Below are positions 55,033 to 63,106 of a DNA stretch of 64,000 bases, one piece after another (within the stretch, counting starts at the first letter, position 1; each line of letters opens with the position of its first letter). The stretch is from Hyphomicrobium sp. Its GTDB lineage: Bacteria > Pseudomonadota > Alphaproteobacteria > Rhizobiales > Hyphomicrobiaceae. The position numbers and the translations under genes are program-made. A model generated the notes under the pieces. That model did no database searches and was not told where the DNA came from. It worked only from the letters and a program-made list of their open reading frames with translations. Location of the stretch: the NCBI GenBank assembly GCA_002928735.1, contig PERL01000012.1, positions 42,086-106,085 of the forward strand, given 5' to 3'.

Positions 55033-56007
55033 ATGCACCGTTCCTCATCGCCTGCGCCCAAGCGCGATTTGCACACCGAAATCACCCAGCGACTCATCCA
55101 GGCCATTGAGGCCCATCCCGGAGAACCGAAAATGCCCTGGCGTAAAGCTGGCCGGCCGCTCTGGATGCCTGAGAATGCCCTCTCCCACAAAGCCTATAAC
55201 GGCATCAATGTCGTCAATCTTTGGGTTGCTGCGGAGATGCGCGGATTCTCAACGCCCGTCTTCGCGACCTACAAGCAGTGGCAAGAGCTTGGCTGCCAGG
55301 TCCGCAAAGGCGCCAAATCAGAGCTGGTCATCTTTTACAAAGAGTTTGAAACCGAGCCCAATCCCGACGATGAGGGCGATGACGGCAAGCGCCGCGTGTC
55401 GTGCGCCTCCTATGTCTTCAATGCCGAGGAGGTGGAGGGCTATGAGGCGCCACCCGCCGCCCAGACCCTGGGTCCGATTGCGAGGCTTGCCAGCGCCGAT
55501 CAGTTCATGCGCCACACGCAAATCCCCCTCGTACATGCCGGTGACCGGGCATTCTACAGACCCTCCACCGATACGATCACGATGCCGGAGGAGGGGCTCT
55601 TCACCGGGACCGAGACCATGAACCGCGATGAAGCCTATTGCGCGGTGCTGCTGCATGAAGCAATCCATGCGACCGGCCACAAGAGCCGCTGCGACCGCGA
55701 CTTTACTGGGCGCTTCAAGACCGAGGCCTATGCGGCGGAGGAGCTCGTCGCTGAAATCGGATCCGCGTTTCTCTGTGCAGAGCTCGGCATCACCCAGGAC
55801 ACCCGCGCCGATCATTCGCAATATCTGGCGCACTGGTTGCATCTCTTGAAAGACGATCCCAAGGCCATCTTTACCGCAGCGGCCAAAGCGTCAGAAGCAG
55901 TCAGCTGGCTCAAGCGGCAGCAGCCGGCGCATTCAGAGAACAACGGACCAAAAGATTGCCTGTCAGCCGCGATATCGATTGAAATGGAGTACGGGAGGGT
56001 CCAATAG
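55033..56007 (+). CDS. ardC: ArdC-like antirestriction / zincin metallopeptidase-domain protein
   Basis: 324 residues. N-terminal ssDNA-binding ArdC domain (HTEITQRLIQAIEAHPGEPK, MPWRKAG, YNGINVVNLWVAAEMRGFST, FATYKQWQELGCQVRKGAKS) followed by a C-terminal metallopeptidase domain with HExxH in LLHEAIHATGHKSRCDRDF (about 205-215) and the third-ligand region AEELVAEIGSAFLCAELGI. ArdC proteins protect incoming plasmid DNA from restriction during transfer. A truncated second copy of its 3' end is at 40227. Start with CAGGAG upstream. Confidence 0.9.
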   Translation: MHRSSSPAPKRDLHTEITQRLIQAIEAHPGEPKMPWRKAGRPLWMPENALSHKAYNGINVVNLWVAAEMRGFSTPVFATYKQWQELGCQVRKGAKSELVIFYKEFETEPNPDDEGDDGKRRVSCASYVFNAEEVEGYEAPPAAQTLGPIARLASADQFMRHTQIPLVHAGDRAFYRPSTDTITMPEEGLFTGTETMNRDEAYCAVLLHEAIHATGHKSRCDRDFTGRFKTEAYAAEELVAEIGSAFLCAELGITQDTRADHSQYLAHWLHLLKDDPKAIFTAAAKASEAVSWLKRQQPAHSENNGPKDCLSAAISIEMEYGRVQ

Positions 56008-56078
56008 GAATATAATCTAATTGCAATAGGGGAGGATCGTTATAGTATAAAAAAGAAAAACAAAGGCACTGCACGCTC

Positions 56079-56471
56079 ATGAGCATTGACAAGATTATCG
56101 TTTACACAAATACAGCTCGATTGAAAAACCTTTTTGAGAACGTCGCATATAACCTGCCTCTTCTCGGGTCGGAGCTTCGCATCGTGGTTGCAATGGACGG
56201 GTCCCGGTACTGGCATCGTCAGGGCGTACTTCATAGGGAGGACGGCCCCGCGGCAGAACTCGCAGACGGTACGCGCCGCTGGTACAAAAACGGAGTACCG
56301 CACCGCATAAATGGTCCTGCTATTGAGAGGCCTGACGGTTTCAAAAGCTGGTGGCAGGACGGCGTTCTGCATCGCCTCGACGGTCCAGCCATCGAACACC
56401 ATGGAGGTGGACGATACTGGTACGTCAACGGCCAAAAAGTTCCCGAGCCCATGCCGACCGATCTTAGCTGA
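56079..56471 (+). CDS. Protein with MORN-like W-G-HR-GPA repeats
   Basis: 130 residues. A helical N-terminus (NTARLKNLFENVAYNLP) is followed by four short beta repeats: YWHRQGVLHREDGPAAELAD, RWYKNGVPHRINGPAIERPD, SWWQDGVLHRLDGPAIEHHG and YWYVNGQKVP. This resembles the YwqK/MORN-variant repeats seen in phage and toxin-immunity contexts. AT-rich surroundings mark it as cargo between ardC and the J-like genes. Function unknown. Confidence 0.65.
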   Translation: MSIDKIIVYTNTARLKNLFENVAYNLPLLGSELRIVVAMDGSRYWHRQGVLHREDGPAAELADGTRRWYKNGVPHRINGPAIERPDGFKSWWQDGVLHRLDGPAIEHHGGGRYWYVNGQKVPEPMPTDLS

Positions 56472-56700
56472 GCGTGACCTTCACACTTGTGCTGCAATAC
56501 GGGCATACAATGCCGGATTTTTGAATGGGCACCGGGTCAACAACCATGCCTGCGACGCGATCATCAAGCTCCTTCAGAGCCTGCATAATCTCTTCATTCG
56601 ACTGCGAGGAAATCTTTTCACTCCGGGCCAAGACTTTAAGCCGTATCAATAAATCGACCGAATGATCCATCGCTTCAATCAGACTGTTTTGTGATGACAT
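56464..56700 (-). CDS. Small helical protein with C-terminal CxxC
   Basis: 78 residues from ATG 56700, preceded by AAGGGGGGCGAG. Helical (LIEAMDHSVDLLIRLKVLAR, NEEIMQALKELDDRVAG) and ending GIVCPYCSTSVKV, half of a zinc ribbon. It overlaps the preceding membrane-protein gene by 22 bases on the same strand, so the two are coupled, and its 3' end overlaps the convergent repeat protein by 8 bases. Confidence 0.55.
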   Translation of the reverse strand: MSSQNSLIEAMDHSVDLLIRLKVLARSEKISSQSNEEIMQALKELDDRVAGMVVDPVPIQKSGIVCPYCSTSVKVTLS

Positions 56701-57368
56701 ATCTCGCCCCCCTTCTCCTTCGATACTTGCTCCCCAAGTGCGGTCCATGCGCCGGAATACAGTCGGATATCAAGCGCGGGTTGCGCGCTCGCCAATATCC
56801 CAGCGGCATGATCATACTTGCCAACAAAAACTGACATGCGATCGATTAAACCCATTTTCTTCAAGAGATCTCTGTCGATAAGCTGATGCCCGAGGCGTTG
56901 CGCGGTTGTCTCAAGCCAGTTTCCGTAGTCCAAGACAGCATTGAGATTCTTTGCTTCCCGCAGAAGATCGGGAGAGTCTAAGCACTTGTAGACATGCTGG
57001 AGTGAGGGAAACATCTTGATCCACTCACTGGCGACACTGATAGCTGCATCCTCCCGACGAAGTCTGTCGGCTCGCGCCTCGGCACGATGTGTATAACGTG
57101 CCGTAATTAAGGATCCCACGGCAATGCCGAAGCCGGTCGACAAAAGCGTCAAAACAAAAGGCACATACCACGCGGGAGGGCTCTTGTTCTCAAGCACCGT
57201 GAGGCGCCGATCGAGCATTGCCAGATCTCTCGTCGATTCGGGGACAGCTCCTCTCCCCTCAGCTCTAGCTGCGGAAGGCTGAGGATCGATCCCCGCCGGA
57301 GACTCCGGTTGGTCGGCCACTGCTGCGCCCGCGACCAACAGAAAAGCGATTATGGAACGTCCCCTCAT
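56679..57368 (-). CDS. Membrane-anchored protein with cytoplasmic helical domain
   Basis: 229 residues. Signal/anchor at 1-18 (MRGRSIIAFLLVAGAAVA), a polar stretch with a short coiled coil (DLAMLDRRLTVLENK), a transmembrane helix (WYVPFVLTLLSTGFGIAVG, about 67-86), then a helical domain (SVASEWIKMFPSLQHVYKCL; NLNAVLDYGNWLETTAQRLG). The layout resembles DUF4760-type proteins. Cargo between ardC and the J-like genes. Function unknown. Confidence 0.6.
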   Translation of the reverse strand: MRGRSIIAFLLVAGAAVADQPESPAGIDPQPSAARAEGRGAVPESTRDLAMLDRRLTVLENKSPPAWYVPFVLTLLSTGFGIAVGSLITARYTHRAEARADRLRREDAAISVASEWIKMFPSLQHVYKCLDSPDLLREAKNLNAVLDYGNWLETTAQRLGHQLIDRDLLKKMGLIDRMSVFVGKYDHAAGILASAQPALDIRLYSGAWTALGEQVSKEKGGEICHHKTV

Positions 57369-57569
57369 CCAACCTCACAAAACGGCCCCAGGCCCAATCA
57401 GACAACGCCAATCTTCAGCAACGTCCAAATTTATTGCCGCGCGCAAAGCGCGTTGCAAGAGTGTTTACATATATGCCGTTCGACCTGGCCCAGCGGCCGG
57501 CCAAGTGCGGAGACGTCAAGTTCCATTCTATCCCTGGCGATGCCTTCCGAGAGGTGTCAATTGTGTTTC

Positions 57570-58604
57570 TCACGCATAGGCTTGTTCCAGCCGCTTGAAC
57601 GCCCGGGCCAAGACCTCTTTTTTGTGATCCTGGTGCGTGTCACGAAGCACCGTCTCTTTGAGCTTCTTCAGCGTCGCCAGATCCGGCTGAGCCGTCAGAC
57701 CCAAGATTTCCAACGCTTCGATGCAGGTGAGGTCTCTATGCGTGGCCAACGCGATGTCCGGTTGAGCGCGTGCCTGTGCCAGCTTGGCTTCACGGTCTCG
57801 CCGGGTTGTATCGGGCGAGGCAGGATAGGGCCTTGCGAACAGCAGATGCTGAACCTTCGCAGGGTCGCGCAGCAGGAGCAGCCGGTAGAGCGACTGCGCA
57901 TAGGCCCAATAGCGCTTGCGGAAGGCTTCATCGCTGCTGTCATAGGGGAAACGCTGCGCCAGAAGCTCCAATGCATCGAGCAGTCGCTCGGAGCGGTAAT
58001 AGGCGGCATGATCCTCCTCGTCGCGCCACGCAGCCCAGAGGCGGTAGAGGTCATAGGGCCTGCGGATATGCGTCTTGGCGGCCGCACGCAGCGAGGGCGC
58101 ATAAGCGAGCACGTCTTCGGAGGTTTTGCAGGCGCGGATATGGGTGAGCAGTTCGGGATAGCCCGGGAAGATCCGCCCTTCGACATAGCGCCGGTGAATG
58201 AACTTGCTGAAGAGGTGCAACGTGCCGAACCACCCAGCCATGACGATCAGGAGCCCCCAAAGCGGCAGCTGCGTATCGATGGGCAGGATCGGTGCAAAAC
58301 CCAGCGCGACCCAGATGGCATTCACGGCGTGGAAATATCCCAGCGAGGCTGCCAGTATGGCAACGCCCGCCACCGTCATGAGGATGAGCTTTGGCGGGAG
58401 CCATGTCCGGATCGGCGCCCGGCCATGATGGATGAAGGGCCGCAGGACATACGGATCGCTCTCAGCCTCTTTCTGGGCTTTGAGCAGCTGTGCATAGAAG
58501 CGGCACCGCCACCGCACGCCGTAAGTGGCGGCAATGACGGCGGCAAAGGGCGGAAAAGCGCATGTAAGCAGAAACGCAGCAGCGATTTTGTTTTCGCGTG
58601 ACAT
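57570..58604 (-). CDS. Membrane protein with C-terminal J-like helical domain
   Basis: 344 residues from ATG 58604 (AAGGACGAG upstream). Helices at about 8-28 (AAAFLLTCAFPPFAAVIAAT), 67-85 (LPPKLILMTVAGVAILAASL), 87-105 and 112-132. The cytoplasmic half contains RLWAAWRDEEDHAAYYRSER and LYRLLLLRDPAKVQHLLFAR. The last about 50 residues (CIEALEILGLTAQPDLATLK, ETVLRDTHQDHKKEVLARAF) look like a J-domain hairpin lacking the HPD motif. A damaged copy of the 3' third is at 42660-42996, so this gene belongs to the element core. Followed 13 bases upstream by another J-like gene. Confidence 0.65.
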   Translation of the reverse strand: MSRENKIAAAFLLTCAFPPFAAVIAATYGVRWRCRFYAQLLKAQKEAESDPYVLRPFIHHGRAPIRTWLPPKLILMTVAGVAILAASLGYFHAVNAIWVALGFAPILPIDTQLPLWGLLIVMAGWFGTLHLFSKFIHRRYVEGRIFPGYPELLTHIRACKTSEDVLAYAPSLRAAAKTHIRRPYDLYRLWAAWRDEEDHAAYYRSERLLDALELLAQRFPYDSSDEAFRKRYWAYAQSLYRLLLLRDPAKVQHLLFARPYPASPDTTRRDREAKLAQARAQPDIALATHRDLTCIEALEILGLTAQPDLATLKKLKETVLRDTHQDHKKEVLARAFKRLEQAYA

Positions 58605-58617
58605 GGGTCTCGTCCTT

Positions 58618-59364
58618 TCAGCGTGTGGATTTCGGGAGGGCTTTACGGGTCTCCGTGCCGATCGCGCCATCAGGCGCAAGATCGCTAAGCGAGCGGAGCT
58701 GCTTGCCGTCGAAAACGCGCTGAATGGGTGTTCCGCCGCCGCCCCACATGTAGGCGGCTTCGCAGGAGGAGCAGCTATAGCGGCCATCACGCGTATCCTT
58801 GGGGCCGCCGTGGCAGAACACGGTGTTGCAGTGCTGGCACCACTGGATGTGCTGGGCCTGGCAGCAGGGGCAGGCGACCGGCGCGAAGGTGATCTCGCCG
58901 CGGAACTGTGACGCCCAGCTTTGCGTGAAAAGGCCACTCTCTGCGGAGGAGGGGCCGCCAGTTTCGCCGTAATAGGGCTTGGCCTCGCCGCTGGTGCCGA
59001 CAATCTGGAAGAGGCCGAGCTCCGAATCCCAGGAGATGAGCTGCGGATTATCCAGCACGATCTTGTCAGCCCCGCTCTGGCCCGCGCGAGGGCTCATGGT
59101 CCAATCGAGGATGAAGACCTGCCCGTTTTTGCGCGCGCACTGCGCCCGGATCAGACCCTGCGGCCCGGTCGCGGCGGTATCGCCCTCTGGCGCCGCATCG
59201 CTTTTACCCGTCAGCACTGACCAGGCCGCGTTGATGCGGATGAGCGCGTCCTCATCGCCGCGCGCAGCAGCCTCCTTCGCCTGGCTGTCCCGCAGAACCT
59301 TGAGAGCCGGCTTTGTGAGGAGCCGCTTGAGGCCAAATGTTTTGAGGGCGTCGTCGAGCGTCAT
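58618..59364 (-). CDS. J-like/zinc-ribbon protein of the element core
   Basis: 248 residues from ATG 59364 (GGGAGATGG upstream). N-terminus DDALKTFGLKRLLTKPALKV and DALIRINAAWSVLTGK resembles a J-domain without HPD. The middle is a beta-rich domain (NPQLISWDSELGLFQIVGT). A treble zinc region follows: CPCCQAQHIQWCQHCNTVFC and YSCSSCEAAYMW, then a terminal RSLSDLAPDG segment. Ends 13 bases before the J-like membrane gene starts: an evident operon pair. Function unknown. Confidence 0.65.
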   Translation of the reverse strand: MTLDDALKTFGLKRLLTKPALKVLRDSQAKEAAARGDEDALIRINAAWSVLTGKSDAAPEGDTAATGPQGLIRAQCARKNGQVFILDWTMSPRAGQSGADKIVLDNPQLISWDSELGLFQIVGTSGEAKPYYGETGGPSSAESGLFTQSWASQFRGEITFAPVACPCCQAQHIQWCQHCNTVFCHGGPKDTRDGRYSCSSCEAAYMWGGGGTPIQRVFDGKQLRSLSDLAPDGAIGTETRKALPKSTR

Positions 59365-59559
59365 GGTGCCATCTCCCTGCCGAACCGTCCGCGCCATAGC
59401 GCCGGAGGATGTTTGGGAAGATGAGGACAAGGCTGGAGGGCCGACAAGATTGCGGTCTCACTGCGATTGGCCGGAGATCAGCGCATCTGTGCCCGCATGG
59501 CGTGCAAATGTCTTTGCGCGGCGCGTAGGCGATTGGACAGACCTTGGATCGCCGCGGGC

Positions 59560-59988
59560 CTAGTTCCAGAGTCCCGCGCCCGCGCTTTGGGCTGCGTCCT
59601 GCTCCTCGGCATAGAAGCCCTTCGAATACCGCACGTGGTCTCTAGCGAACCCAGCCCGCACCATGAGCGCGCCAATATCGGCCTCATCGCTGCGGCAATG
59701 CATGACGACGCGGGCAGTTCGGTCGCGGTCCACAGGCGCGCAGCTGAGCGCTCCGCTCTGGAGAATCTGCTCCAGGATCAGCCGGCTGTACTCATAAAGC
59801 GGCTCACCGCGCTCGGGCGCATCAATGCCCCACAGACGGATTTTGAGCCCTGAGGCGACAAAGGTGTCGCCATCAATGACGCGCTCAAGGAGCATCATCG
59901 CATGCGACGGAGGTTCTGCAGAGAGGGGCGCTGGCCAGAGGTAGGAGAAGACAACACAGGCGAGAGAGATGATCAGACGCACAACCAT
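59560..59988 (-). CDS. Secreted thermonuclease (SNase)-family protein
   Basis: 142 residues. Signal peptide VVRLIISLACVVFSYLWPAP, then LSAEPP. SNase fold: RVIDGDTFVASGLKIRLWGI, with the catalytic Arg and DAPERGEP (Asp/Glu) and the second Arg near DRDRTARVVMHC. Such periplasmic nucleases are frequent cargo of plasmids and integrative elements, perhaps acting on incoming DNA; role here not known. Confidence 0.88.
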   Translation of the reverse strand: MVVRLIISLACVVFSYLWPAPLSAEPPSHAMMLLERVIDGDTFVASGLKIRLWGIDAPERGEPLYEYSRLILEQILQSGALSCAPVDRDRTARVVMHCRSDEADIGALMVRAGFARDHVRYSKGFYAEEQDAAQSAGAGLWN

Positions 59989-60076
59989 GTACTGAGTATG
60001 ATGCGCCGGGCTCGCTGCGCGAAGATGCTGCCTGAGCGGGCGTGTGACTTATCCCGACATTCTTTGATCGCGCCTG

Positions 60077-61405
60077 TCATGGGGCCGCATCGGCTTTGAG
60101 CATCAAACCGATCCGGTGGAGACGGTTCGCTGCGCCCTCAGCAATGCTCTCCATCAGATCGCCCGGCATGTCTTTGGGCATGGCACCTAGCGTGTCGATG
60201 ATCTTCTCCAGCGCCGTATCGGCGAGCTCTTCCATCATCTGCCGGATGGCTTTTTCTGGCAGGCCGCAGGCTTTGGCCGTTTCGATGAAATGCCGCGGCG
60301 CGATGGTTTTGAGGACGTAATGGCGCGTGTTACCGACCGCCATCGCCATCTTCACCTTGTTGTGCTGGATCTGCTTCTTGTCGAGCGCCAACTGGACCGA
60401 CATGACGTCATAGATCGGACTGAGCTTGAAACGCTGCTGCGGCGCAAGCTGGATACTGAAATTCTTGGCATGGCCGTCAATGGCGGCCAGCAGCCAGAAC
60501 ACGATTTGGGCTTTGAAGAACATAAGCCGGTCGGCCTCGGCCTGGTCGCTGCCTTTGAGGATGTTGGCAATGGCCGGTATGCCGGGGCCGCCTTCGGATT
60601 CGTATTTGCGCGAGGGCGGCACGGAGAGCGCCTGACACAGATCTTCCTGCGGCAGGCGCAAGAGGCGGCCATCCTTGGCCCAGAGCCGGTCGAAGCGCTC
60701 GATGACGATCACGCGCTCCTTGCCGAAATCCTTGATTTGCGATTTGGCAGCCGGCAGGCCCAGAGCCTCGACAATCCGCAGGCACAGATGTTCGTTCTCA
60801 ACGCTGCGGGACATATCGATCCCGTCTTTGAGCTTGCCAATCTGCGGCTTGAGGATGTGGGTGGTGGGCGTCGATCCGTGTGGTACATGCCAGTGCCCCT
60901 TCCAGAACAGCAGTGCTGTCTTTTCCTGGGCGCCGGCAATCGAAATCCGGAACTCCTGATCTTCACTGAGCCCCAGCGGGTTGCGGGCCAGATTGACCAG
61001 GATCTTCTCAATCTCCTTATCCGTGACCGCGCGGCCGTTGATGGCGCCCGCTGGCCCTGGGTCAACGCCCTCGGGGAGAAACTGCAGCGCCCCAATGCAG
61101 TCGCGGCCCAACGTGGCGAGCAGGCTGTAAGCGTCATCGCCGGCAGCGCCCGTCTTCTCCGCGACCTGTTTGCGGATGCCCTCATTGTCGGGCAGCAGAT
61201 TGTCGAAGACGGCGAGCACGGGGTCGCCGATAAAGCGGTCCTCGCGCAGCGGCATGGACAGCGAGACTGGGATCGCATTCTCCCAGGCCAGCCAGTCCGG
61301 GTCGTACTGGAAATCGATCGCACCGCTGGAGGCGCGCCGCAGTTGTCCGACGCGCTTCCCATTCAGCCACACGGCCAGCAGCCCTGATTTACGCGGCCGG
61401 GCCAT
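60077..61405 (-). CDS. hipA: HipA toxin kinase
   Basis: 442 residues, the same size as canonical HipA. N-subdomain (LLAVWLNGKRVGQLRRASSG; VSLSMPLREDRFIGDPVLAV; NLLPDNEGIRKQVAEKTGA), Gly-rich loop ISIAGAQEKTALLFW (about 154-168), THILKPQI with the ATP Lys, IVIERFDRLW, catalytic loop AAIDGHAKNFSIQ (D310, N315) and LSPIYDVMSV. Phosphorylates a cytosolic target, halting growth. Its start overlaps the hipB stop by one base; neutralised and repressed by HipB. Confidence 0.95.
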   Translation of the reverse strand: MARPRKSGLLAVWLNGKRVGQLRRASSGAIDFQYDPDWLAWENAIPVSLSMPLREDRFIGDPVLAVFDNLLPDNEGIRKQVAEKTGAAGDDAYSLLATLGRDCIGALQFLPEGVDPGPAGAINGRAVTDKEIEKILVNLARNPLGLSEDQEFRISIAGAQEKTALLFWKGHWHVPHGSTPTTHILKPQIGKLKDGIDMSRSVENEHLCLRIVEALGLPAAKSQIKDFGKERVIVIERFDRLWAKDGRLLRLPQEDLCQALSVPPSRKYESEGGPGIPAIANILKGSDQAEADRLMFFKAQIVFWLLAAIDGHAKNFSIQLAPQQRFKLSPIYDVMSVQLALDKKQIQHNKVKMAMAVGNTRHYVLKTIAPRHFIETAKACGLPEKAIRQMMEELADTALEKIIDTLGAMPKDMPGDLMESIAEGAANRLHRIGLMLKADAAP

Positions 61406-61656
61406 CAGAAGAGGTCCTCAAAATCCGATCCCTGTCCTTGGGCGCGCGGGCGGATGACGAGCTCAAGGTTCAGAGCCGCCAAGGCATCCATGAGTGTGCC
61501 GAGCTCCGTGCCGCGCTCTCCGGCTTCCAAACGGGAGACTGTGGCCTGCCGCACCCCCATTTTCTGGCCAAGTTCGGCCTGGGTCAGCTGGTCCGCACGC
61601 CGGATCCGGCGCAGCGCCTCCCCCATTTGCGGGGCTGTTCGCACGATCTGTTTCAT
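61405..61656 (-). CDS. hipB: HipB antitoxin/repressor
   Basis: 83 residues. XRE helix-turn-helix: LRRIRRADQLTQAELGQKMG, VRQATVSRLEAGERGTELGT. The C-terminal tail (IRPRAQGQGSDFEDLF) ends in hydrophobic residues, as in HipB whose C-terminus inserts into HipA. Four operators lie directly upstream (61666-61762). No obvious Shine-Dalgarno lies before the ATG; the first operator starts 10 bases upstream of it, so repressor binding would block initiation. Confidence 0.93.
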   Translation of the reverse strand: MKQIVRTAPQMGEALRRIRRADQLTQAELGQKMGVRQATVSRLEAGERGTELGTLMDALAALNLELVIRPRAQGQGSDFEDLF

Positions 61657-61665
61657 GACAGCACA

Positions 61666-61762
61666 ATACGCTACAGCGTATAGAATGTCAATATACGCTT
61701 TGGCGTATTTACGTATCGTATACGCTATGGCGCATCGATCATATTTATACGCTATAGCGTAT
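61666..61762. promoter_or_regulatory. HipB operator array, four 16-bp palindromes at 27-bp spacing
   Basis: ATACGCTACAGCGTAT (61666-61681), ATACGCTTTGGCGTAT (61693-61708), ATACGCTATGGCGCAT (61720-61735) and ATACGCTATAGCGTAT (61747-61762). Starts are exactly 27 bp apart. Consensus ATACGC-N4-GCGTAT, analogous to the TATCC-N8-GGATA operators of E. coli hipBA. The fourth overlaps the end of the upstream gene on the same strand. Confidence 0.88.
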
Positions 61763-62117
61763 TGATGTATGATCCGCGGAATTCGTCCGCGAAGAGCATG
61801 GTCTCGACGATGAGATAGGCGCCCACCATGGCTTGGCGCTCGCTCGGATCAAGACCCGGTGCGGTTTCAATCGCACTCAGGAGCAGGGGGAGCCAGCTCC
61901 CCGCCTGGATCCCCTCCAGCAGCAACGAGACCGGCGGGATGAGGTCTTCATCCGGCCCATACCCGTTGAAGCTCAGCGAGCAGGCGACGAGCACGCGCTC
62001 GGCATGGTCTTCGAAACCGGGCAGACTCTCATTGAAGCGCGCCAGAGTGCTTGCCACCGCGGGATGTTGGCGGCGCTGCTCATAGGCCATGCTGAAGGCA
62101 TGCGAGAACCTGTCCAT
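61752..62117 (-). CDS. Small protein upstream of hipBA
   Basis: 121 residues, helical (FSHAFSMAYEQRRQHPAVAS; LARFNESLPGFEDHAERVLV; VSLLLEGIQAGSWLPLLLSA; MVGAYLIVETMLFADEFRGS). No membrane segment long enough to be certain, no motif. Its last codons lie inside HipB operator 4. It follows the 161-residue gene by 54 bases. Confidence 0.55.
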   Translation of the reverse strand: MDRFSHAFSMAYEQRRQHPAVASTLARFNESLPGFEDHAERVLVACSLSFNGYGPDEDLIPPVSLLLEGIQAGSWLPLLLSAIETAPGLDPSERQAMVGAYLIVETMLFADEFRGSYINTL

Positions 62118-62171
62118 GATGAGATCCGCTCCGGATGGCGATGGAGTGACCGATCGGTTTTTGTGTGAGAC

Positions 62172-62657
62172 TTACGCGTCGCGCGGGAGTCCATCCTGCT
62201 GGCAGCACCAATCAGGAGCGCCCGGGGCGCACGCCTCGATCATGTCGAGCATCCAGACATAGGCGCATTCGCGGCATTCCAGAGCGACCACCAGCATGCC
62301 GTAGAGGCGGGCGGTCTCCACGGCGAGCACGCGCTCCAGATCCACGCTCCATACAGGGATGCTAACCTCTCCGCGGAGGCGCTCACTGCACAGCACGCTG
62401 GGGCGCAGTGTTGGCCGCTCCTCTTCCCCCGACTCGCAAACGCCCAGGCAACCGGCCGGACGTCCCAATGCGAGCTCTGCCCCGACCTCCGCGCTAACCT
62501 TCGCCCTTTGCCGCAAATCCACTTTGGCTTTTGCCGGACAACCATGCAGCGCCAACGCGTCGCGCCAGACCCGGCGGCCCTGATCGTCCAGTGGCCGCAG
62601 AACATCAAGCACGCGTCCGAAATCCATCTCACGCGCGGGACGGTTGTGATGGGTCAT
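62172..62657 (-). CDS. Uncharacterised Cys-containing element protein
   Basis: 161 residues from ATG 62657 (AGGAGCC upstream). Includes GRVLDVLRPLDDQGRRVWRD, GCPAKAKVDLRQRAKVSAEV, ECRECAYVWMLDMIEACAPG and a terminal DWCCQQDG. Several Cys in the C-terminal third may bind metal. No family recognised. Same strand as the following gene and hipBA. Confidence 0.5.
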   Translation of the reverse strand: MTHHNRPAREMDFGRVLDVLRPLDDQGRRVWRDALALHGCPAKAKVDLRQRAKVSAEVGAELALGRPAGCLGVCESGEEERPTLRPSVLCSERLRGEVSIPVWSVDLERVLAVETARLYGMLVVALECRECAYVWMLDMIEACAPGAPDWCCQQDGLPRDA

Positions 62658-63106
62658 AGCTGGCTCCTGTTCTGCGATACCTCTCCGTCCAATGTTGTGC
62701 GGGAGCCCCCTTTCCATCAATGGCTCCACCCCGTCGCAGATGACCGGTCTTGCGCACAAATGCTCTCCGGAACGGGCGGCGCCCGGCCCAGGCCGGGCCA
62801 CGCTCTATCGCGCGGGAGAGCGCGACCGAGCCGCGGGGGCGCGTCTCGGCCCATGCGGGTCACGATCGTTGCCGCGAGCATGGTGGTCTTCTGGCGATCT
62901 GGCTTTGCGAGACGAGCGTCCTGATGTGGCTCAGGTCGCTGCGGGCGCGACAAACCGGTCAGCGCGCGCCAGCCGATCAGGGTGGAAGGCGATGGCTCCC
63001 GCCAACATTTCCGCCTCCGCTTTCATAGTCCAGATCGCGAGATCAGGCCCTTCTATGCGCTAATTCAGTCGAGCCAAACACGAAATGGGCTGTCGGTGTA
63101 ATAAGT
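62658..63106. other. Gene-free stretch between element genes and the copper ATPase
   Basis: 449 bases with only unconvincing ORFs on both strands. GC-rich inverted repeats occur around 62775-62840 (GGCCCAGGCCGGGCC; CGCGCGGGAGAGCGCG). Nothing further can be assigned. Confidence 0.4.

Noticed and set aside
62717..62953. Short minus-strand ORF upstream of the 161-residue gene
   Set aside because: Arg/Pro-rich, no ribosome-binding site, no conserved character; treated as non-coding.
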